NCBI RefSeq assembly: GCF_001457415.1
Contig: NZ_LN881724.1
Location: 2,170,001-2,234,000 of the forward strand
Reading direction: 5' to 3'
DNA: 64,000 nt
Source: Gorillibacterium timonense
GTDB taxonomy: Bacteria > Bacillota > Bacilli > Paenibacillales > NBRC-103111
Positions within the stretch are counted from its first letter, which is position 1, and the number at the start of each line of letters is the position of its first letter. A program made the position numbers and the translations under genes. Shown here piece after piece: positions 59,086 to 64,000 of this stretch. Below the pieces are notes generated by a model that made no database searches, was not told where the DNA came from, and saw only the letters and a program-made list of their open reading frames with translations.

Positions 59086-61625
59086 TTCCCTCCGCCTCCA
59101 TTCCCAGTGCCATTGCCGTTTCCGTTCCCATTTCCATTGCCATTCCCATTTCCGTTTCCGTTGCCGCTTCCGGCTTCATTGCCGGAGACCGGCGTTGCCG
59201 TCACTCCCGGTTCTCCTTCGTTTCCCGTCGGAGTGGGAGTTGGATTTGCCGTGTCGGTGGGAGACAGCGTCGGCTCCGTTCCCGGCTCTCCTCCGTTGTT
59301 CTCCGTGTCCGTCGGAGTTGGCGTAGCGGTTTCCTCCGGGCTCACGGTCGGACTTTCCGAAGGACTTTCCGATGGAGTCGGGCTGCCCGCATCCGCGGGG
59401 ATTTCGATCACCGCCGTATTGGAAGGCGTCCCCTCCTGGCCGTTCTCGGGGTCGTAGGTGGTTACGAAGTATTCGTATTTGCCCCCGGGTACGATGGTCA
59501 TGTCTTCGAACTCTGTTACCCCGGAAAGCTCCTGCAGCACGGCAGGTTCAGCATCCTCTGCTTCCTTGCGGTAGATCCGGAAGGTAAGCTTGCTTGCGTC
59601 TTCCGGAGACTTCCACGCCAGCTTCACGTGCACGGTCTCCAGATCGAAGGTGGCGGACAATTCCGTCACTCCCTTCGGAGGCGTAGACGCGTCCTGTACC
59701 CCGTCGGGGCGATCAAAGGCCTTCACCTTATAGCCGGCTAGCGCTTGCTCCATGACCGCCTTGAAGACCGCTGCCGCACTACCGCTCGATATGGTAATGT
59801 AATGGTTTTTGTCTGTGGTGTCGAAGCCCATCCAGACGGCGGCGGTCCATTCCGGGGTATAGCCGGCGAACCAAAGGTCGGTGTTGTACTTTTCAAGCCC
59901 CTTGATGGTCATTTGTGTCGAGCCGGTCTTGCCCGCCACCGGCCGGTTCATCGCCGCCTTCGTCCCTGTTCCGCCTTTTTGAACGACGGTTTCCAGAATT
60001 TGCGTCATGTTCCACGCCGTCTCCGCACTCATGACCTGCTTGGCTTTTGTTTTAAAGGAAGCGGTGGTGTCTCCGTCGACATTTACAATTTCTGTAATCG
60101 CGTGGGCCTCATGAAGAACTCCGTTATTCGGGAAGGCACTGTAAGCTTGTGCCATCTGCAGCGGAGAGACCCCATGCGCCATTCCTCCGAGCGCGAGCGC
60201 CAGGTTATTGTCGGTTTTATCAAAGGTGATGCCGAGCTTCTCGGCGAAGGTCTTGCCCGTCTTCACGCCGATGTCCTTCAATACAGCGACCGCAGGTACG
60301 TTCTTGGACTTCTTGACGGCATATTCCAGCGAGATTTTCCCCTCGTATTTGCCGTCGGCATTGCGGGGACTGTACCCGTTGAAATCGGTCCGAACATCGT
60401 CCAGCTGGCTGTAGCGGGTATACTTGCCGCTCTCGAGCGCCGGCCCGTAGACGAGAATCGGTTTAATGGACGAGCCCGGAGAGCGGGTCATGTTCATAGC
60501 GCGGTTGAAGGTCATCTTGTACTCGTAATCCCGTCCGCCTATCATCGCGACGATCCCGCCGCTGGCGTTGTCCAGGATGACCATGCTGCTCTGCATGCTT
60601 TCCCCGTTCATGTCTTTTTGAAACAATTCATCGTTCTTGTACGCCGTATCCATTACTTTCTGAGCGTTCCGGTTCAGCGTGGTATAGATCTTGTACCCGC
60701 CGCGAGCTAGCTTATCTTCTTCGATACCGTACTTGTCGGCCGCTTCCTGCAAGACATAATCTTTGAAGCTGTCGAACATGGACGTGCTCGAAGCGGTTGT
60801 GCTCTTGGCCGGACGAACGTACTCCACCTTGGATGCTTGCTCCAGCTGGTCTTTGGTGATATAGCCCTGGTTATACATCAGCGTCAATACAACTTCTCGA
60901 CGCTCCATCGACTTGTCGGGATTCTTGATCGGATTGTAATAGGAAGGAGCCTTCGGCATGGCGGCAAGCGTTGCGATCTGCCAGAGCTCAAGCTTCTTCA
61001 AGTCGGTCACGCCAAAATAGGTTTTGGCGGCTGTCTTCACTCCCCAGGAGCTGTTGCCGAAAAAGATCCGATTCAGATACATCTCCATGATTTCCTTCTT
61101 GTCAAAGCGCTCCTCAAGAGCCATGGCCATAGACATTTCCGTCGCTTTGCGGAAGAAGGTTTTGTCGGAGTTGAGGAACATGTTCTTGGCTAGCTGCTGG
61201 GTGATCGTGCTTCCGCCTTCCACCGCGCTGCGGTGAACGATATCCTTGACAATCGCCCGGGCGATAGACTGCGGGTCAACCCCGGAGTGATCCCAGTAGC
61301 GCTTGTCTTCCGTGGCGACGAACGCGTCGATCAGCAGATCGGGAAACTCTTCGTATTTCGCGATCTCGCGGTTCCCTTCCTGGTCATACAGCTTGGCGAT
61401 TTCATTCCCATCGACGTCATAGATGGTTGAGGCTTGCGACATGACGAAATTATTCTCATTTGCCTTCAATTGCTTCTGTCCGCTGTAAAGGATGAACACA
61501 TATCCGGACAGGCCGATCACGATGGCGAGTGCAGCCGCAATGAGCACAAAGGTAAACACTTTCTTCTTGTTCAGTCGTTTCTTCTTCTTGAGCGGCGGTT
61601 TCTTCTGCGGCCCTCGATTCGACAT
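59082..61625 (-). CDS. Class A penicillin-binding protein 1A
   Basis: An 847-residue bifunctional peptidoglycan synthase. Basic N-terminus (residues 1-24, Lys-rich), one membrane helix, a glycosyltransferase with VATEDKRYWDHSG and EGGSTITQQLAKN, and a transpeptidase with SPGSSIKPIL (active Ser in SxxK), KKSKNVP (SxN) and AGKTGSTQ (KTG). A fibronectin type III-like domain (about 675-755) follows, then a Thr/Pro-rich tail and a run of Gly-Asn repeats. ATG 61625 has GGGGGAA upstream. The Gly-Asn tail is unusual. Confidence 0.9.
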   Translation of the reverse strand: MSNRGPQKKPPLKKKKRLNKKKVFTFVLIAAALAIVIGLSGYVFILYSGQKQLKANENNFVMSQASTIYDVDGNEIAKLYDQEGNREIAKYEEFPDLLIDAFVATEDKRYWDHSGVDPQSIARAIVKDIVHRSAVEGGSTITQQLAKNMFLNSDKTFFRKATEMSMAMALEERFDKKEIMEMYLNRIFFGNSSWGVKTAAKTYFGVTDLKKLELWQIATLAAMPKAPSYYNPIKNPDKSMERREVVLTLMYNQGYITKDQLEQASKVEYVRPAKSTTASSTSMFDSFKDYVLQEAADKYGIEEDKLARGGYKIYTTLNRNAQKVMDTAYKNDELFQKDMNGESMQSSMVILDNASGGIVAMIGGRDYEYKMTFNRAMNMTRSPGSSIKPILVYGPALESGKYTRYSQLDDVRTDFNGYSPRNADGKYEGKISLEYAVKKSKNVPAVAVLKDIGVKTGKTFAEKLGITFDKTDNNLALALGGMAHGVSPLQMAQAYSAFPNNGVLHEAHAITEIVNVDGDTTASFKTKAKQVMSAETAWNMTQILETVVQKGGTGTKAAMNRPVAGKTGSTQMTIKGLEKYNTDLWFAGYTPEWTAAVWMGFDTTDKNHYITISSGSAAAVFKAVMEQALAGYKVKAFDRPDGVQDASTPPKGVTELSATFDLETVHVKLAWKSPEDASKLTFRIYRKEAEDAEPAVLQELSGVTEFEDMTIVPGGKYEYFVTTYDPENGQEGTPSNTAVIEIPADAGSPTPSESPSESPTVSPEETATPTPTDTENNGGEPGTEPTLSPTDTANPTPTPTGNEGEPGVTATPVSGNEAGSGNGNGNGNGNGNGNGNGNGTGNGGGGN
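59088..59180 (-). repeat. Gly-Asn codon repeat at the PBP1A 3' end
   Basis: About 12 tandem GGN-AAY units (plus-strand wording CCATTTCC/CCGTTTCC, period six) encode (Gly-Asn)n. Third bases vary, so it is not a recent pure expansion. Confidence 0.8.
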
Positions 61626-61722
61626 GTGGGATTCCCCCTATTCCTATTTTCTCTCTATGGCCAACCGTAAAATATACGAGTCAAACGGCGAATATGTTTC
61701 GTTTTTCCTAAATTCGATGCGC

Positions 61723-61762
61723 CTAAAACAAAGAACAACCCCAGCGCGATGACTTGGGTTGC
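61723..61762 (-). terminator. Probable terminator of hfq
   Basis: On the minus strand CAACCC pairs with GGGTTG across a loop and is followed by TTCTTTGTTTT, after the hfq stop codon. Confidence 0.55.
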
Positions 61763-61821
61763 TCTTCATGGGTTCCTTGAAGCATCTATCGAAGCGGGTT
61801 GTTCTGATCATTCTACATCCC

Positions 61822-62058
61822 TTACTCAGCGTTGGAATCGGACAGGAAAGAGACCGAACGGAGCGGAGTAAAGGTCGAGATCGCGTGCTTGTACACCATC
61901 TGCTGCCGACCTTCGCTGTCGATGATGATCGTGAAGTTATCGAAGGCTTTGACAAGACCCCGGATTTGAAACCCGTTGGTGAGGTATACCGTAACCGGGA
62001 TATTCTCTTTGCGCAGCGAGTTCAAAAAATTATCTTGGATGTTGATCGACTTGTTCAT
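61822..62058 (-). CDS. hfq: RNA chaperone Hfq
   Basis: A 78-residue Sm-like ring protein that helps small RNAs. [20 protein letters not shown] (Sm1) and [10 protein letters not shown] (Sm2) match B. subtilis Hfq (73 residues). AAAGGGGAT precedes the ATG. It follows miaA in the usual order miaA-hfq. Confidence 0.95.
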   Translation of the reverse strand: MNKSINIQDNFLNSLRKENIPVTVYLTNGFQIRGLVKAFDNFTIIIDSEGRQQMVYKHAISTFTPLRSVSFLSDSNAE

Positions 62059-62139
62059 TCAAGATCCCCTTTCCTGGTAGAAAACTTAACCGTCCCCGCA
62101 ACGGACTGTTCGGTTTATGTTGTATTGGAATGATTCGCT

Positions 62140-63120
62140 TTATAAATTGATCTTTCCTGCTATTATAGCATCAATTTCTTGCATTTGCTTGGAAAAGTTT
62201 TTTCCTCCATCGACCTCAACCCACGAGATTTCCTTCATATGGCGGAACCAGGACAGCTGGCGTTTGGCAAATCTCCGGGTATTTCGCTTTAATAAAGCAA
62301 CCGCTTCATCCAGGCTTGATTCACCGGCAAGGTAGGCGGTCATCTCTTTGTAGCCAAGCCCCTGCATGGATGGCAGCTCGCGTCCGTAGCCCTCCGCCAG
62401 AAGCCGCCGAACCTCACCCTCGAAGCCGTCCGCCAGCATCAGGTCCACCCGGTCCTCGATCCGCTTGTATAGCGTTTCGCGTTCCATGGTGAGCCCGAGC
62501 AAACAGAGCCGATAAGGCGATTCCTTGCGCTGCCTGGCAAGATGCTCGGATTGGGGGATGCCGGTCAGATGTGTGACCTCAAGAGCGCGGATCACCCGGC
62601 GATGATCGTTCGGATGAAGCCGATCGGCAGTCACGGGATCTATCTCCCTCAGCTTATCATGCAGAGCCTGCTCTCCATGCTCGATCAGGTAGGCCTGTTG
62701 CTCCCTGCGAAACGCTTCGTCGGCTCCTCCTTCGCTGAATTCATAGCCATAGATCAGCGATTCGATATAGAGCCCGGTCCCTCCAACGAGAAAAGGCAGC
62801 TTCCCCCTTGAGGCGATCTTCTCGATCGTTTCGCCTGCTTGCTTCTGAAAATCAGCGGTGTTGAATGTTTCGTCGGGATTTACGATGTCGAGGAAATGAT
62901 GGGGGATCCCCTCCATCTCCTCCGGGCGGATCTTCGCCGTCCCGATGTCCATGCCTCGGTAGACCTGCATGGAATCGCCGGACAGGATCTCGCAATTCCA
63001 TGCTTTGGCAATGGAGATGCTCAGCTTCGTCTTGCCGACTGCCGTCGGACCGACCAGCACGATGAGCGGTGGTTTGCTCGCTTCCGGTCCAGGCGATCCT
63101 CCCGTTTCCCTTTCGCTCAA
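62140..63120 (-). CDS. miaA: tRNA dimethylallyltransferase
   Basis: A 326-residue enzyme that adds dimethylallyl to A37 of tRNAs reading UNN codons. It has P-loop VGPTAVGKTKLSIS, DSMQVYRGMDIGTAKI and VGGTGLYIES, then the family DHRRVIRALEV and NTRRFAKRQLSWF. TTG 63120 is the start, overlapping the upstream methyltransferase stop by four bases (TTGA), with GGGGTGAT upstream. Full-length for MiaA. Confidence 0.95.
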   Translation of the reverse strand: MSERETGGSPGPEASKPPLIVLVGPTAVGKTKLSISIAKAWNCEILSGDSMQVYRGMDIGTAKIRPEEMEGIPHHFLDIVNPDETFNTADFQKQAGETIEKIASRGKLPFLVGGTGLYIESLIYGYEFSEGGADEAFRREQQAYLIEHGEQALHDKLREIDPVTADRLHPNDHRRVIRALEVTHLTGIPQSEHLARQRKESPYRLCLLGLTMERETLYKRIEDRVDLMLADGFEGEVRRLLAEGYGRELPSMQGLGYKEMTAYLAGESSLDEAVALLKRNTRRFAKRQLSWFRHMKEISWVEVDGGKNFSKQMQEIDAIIAGKINL

Positions 63121-63887
63121 AGCTCGATCACCCCGTATGCGATTTTCGTGCGGGAACGGTGCTTGAGAAAACCGAGACGCTCATATTCGGGGCTGTCTCG
63201 ATGCTCCTTCAACAGAACCCGCCGAATGGCAACGCGCTTGGCCTCCTCCACTGCTTCCAAGGTAAGGGGATCCGGGTTCGCGATCTCGCGGTACGGAGAG
63301 ATGGAACTGGACTCCTCCACCGGAATGCGGAACATCGGATCGAAATAAACGATGTCGTAGCTCTTATCGGGCAGCTTGCGCAAGTAGTCAAGGTGAAACG
63401 TATGGACCACCTCGATGCGACGCATCGCCTCATTGACGGCCTGAAATTTGGCTTCGTAATGAACGAGGCCCTCCTCCAGCAGCAGCACGGTGATCGCTTC
63501 GCTCTCCAGCGCGGTCACTTTGCCGCTATCGCCGACGGCGTGGGCGAAGACGATCGAATCGCTGGCGAGGCCTGCGGTGCAATCCAGCACGCGATCGCCC
63601 GGACGGACGCCGGAAAGATCGACGAGCGGGTCGCTTTCTCCTTTCGTCATCCGTTTCACCCGAATGTAAGCGGTGCTTGGGTGAAAATAGATCGGGTCGC
63701 CTGAAACGGGACAATACATCATCTTCTCTTCGGTAAGTAACAGGATTCCCTGATCCCCGTACTTCTTCCGTAAATCAGGTAACGAATCTCTTCTCCTGTC
63801 CACATAACGGCCTCCGGACTTGGCTGCAAGCCGCCGGGCTTCCTCCCGTGTGGACGGAGTCGCGTAATACGAAGTGGTTACAAGCAT
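63117..63887 (-). CDS. SAM-dependent methyltransferase, RsmJ-like
   Basis: A 256-residue Rossmann-fold methyltransferase. Motif I reads VLDCTAGLASDSIVFA, close to the pattern of RsmJ (16S rRNA guanine-N2 methyltransferase); VTALESEAITVLLLEEGL is the acidic ribose-binding strand; DIVYFDPMFRIP gives motif IV (Asp-Pro-x-Phe). ATG 63887 has AAAGAGGG upstream; a longer frame exists but lacks a ribosome site. It overlaps miaA by four bases. The rRNA substrate is inferred from family resemblance. Confidence 0.82.
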   Translation of the reverse strand: MLVTTSYYATPSTREEARRLAAKSGGRYVDRRRDSLPDLRKKYGDQGILLLTEEKMMYCPVSGDPIYFHPSTAYIRVKRMTKGESDPLVDLSGVRPGDRVLDCTAGLASDSIVFAHAVGDSGKVTALESEAITVLLLEEGLVHYEAKFQAVNEAMRRIEVVHTFHLDYLRKLPDKSYDIVYFDPMFRIPVEESSSISPYREIANPDPLTLEAVEEAKRVAIRRVLLKEHRDSPEYERLGFLKHRSRTKIAYGVIEL

Positions 63888-63909
63888 GGAATCCCTCTTT
63901 ATGTAGTGA

Positions 63910-64000
63910 TTATTGTTTTCTGAGACGGACAAACCCGAGCCCAAGAAGCAGCATGCTGTACCAAATAGGCGCCGCAAGCTTGGTCAGGTACTCTCCCGTC
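63910..64000 (-). CDS. Partial membrane protein (C-terminal 29 residues)
   Basis: The minus-strand frame entering from the right edge ends at TAA 63910-63912. Its last residues are TGEYLTKLAAPIWYSMLLLG then a hydrophobic end and basic LRKQ, so it finishes with a membrane helix. The gene's identity cannot be told from the part present. Confidence 0.55.
   Translation of the reverse strand, partial: TGEYLTKLAAPIWYSMLLLGLGFVRLRKQ

Noticed and set aside
1..64000. CRISPR arrays, tRNA or rRNA genes
   Set aside because: No regular spacer-repeat arrays and no tRNA- or rRNA-like sequences were recognised.

Overview
The window comes from a spore-forming, Gram-positive Firmicute, most likely a Paenibacillaceae member. 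The evidence is the gene content and gene order shared with Bacillus subtilis: miaA-hfq ... spoVK-hflX-ynbB-glnR-glnA, divergent yneA/lexA, and the mrfAB (yprAB) pair. Strong AGGAGG ribosome sites and classical sigma-A promoters agree with this. Almost everything is on the minus strand. The plus-strand genes are an ABC exporter pair, lexA and a small CMD-family gene.

Layout from low to high coordinates. 1-6.7 kb: a partial membrane protein, a GNAT acetyltransferase, two ABC-F ATPases (YkpA and YfmR/Uup types), an M42 peptidase and two small proteins. 6.7-19 kb: a Tad/Flp pilus locus (FHA protein, TadV prepilin peptidase, TadE/G-like pseudopilins, Flp-like pilin, TadC, TadB, TadA, TadZ/CpaE), with a Ser/Thr kinase carrying a C-terminal P-loop domain just upstream; kinase and FHA protein bracket the machine. 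19-26 kb: a YlmA-type ABC ATPase, an overlapping glycosylase/AP-endonuclease pair and MrfAB mitomycin-repair proteins. 26-38 kb: a heterodimeric ABC exporter, a MurA with Asp in place of the catalytic Cys, RNase Z, MetH, an epimerase and a HAD hydrolase. 38-41 kb: the SOS control region (yneA, lexA, DUF896). 41-46.5 kb: an AT-richer module of FtsX-type ABC transporter plus two-component system. 46.6-64 kb: glnA, glnR, YnbB, HflX, an interrupted spoVK, DUF445, KimA, a cyclophilin lipoprotein, PBP1A, Hfq, MiaA, a methyltransferase and a partial gene.

The main discovery is at 51.5-54.8 kb. The sporulation gene spoVK is split by a 2,211-bp element flanked by 17-bp perfect direct repeats. The element encodes a compact large serine recombinase, a 61-residue protein of unknown function, a YdjO-like zinc-ribbon protein and a cold-shock protein. 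Joining the two repeats restores one continuous 333-codon spoVK frame. This is the expected design of a miniature skin-like element that is cut out during sporulation. The recombinase ribosome site lies in a 14-bp hairpin with an AUG in the loop, which suggests translational control.

Other points of note: three LexA boxes placed on mapped yneA and lexA promoters; a perfect GlnR box overlapping the stop codon of the gene upstream of glnR; an 11-bp-period direct repeat before the FtsX-type transporter genes; a TadE-like gene with no ordinary start codon in a position that would keep its prepilin cleavage site; and a 30-codon membrane peptide gene at the head of the Tad operon.
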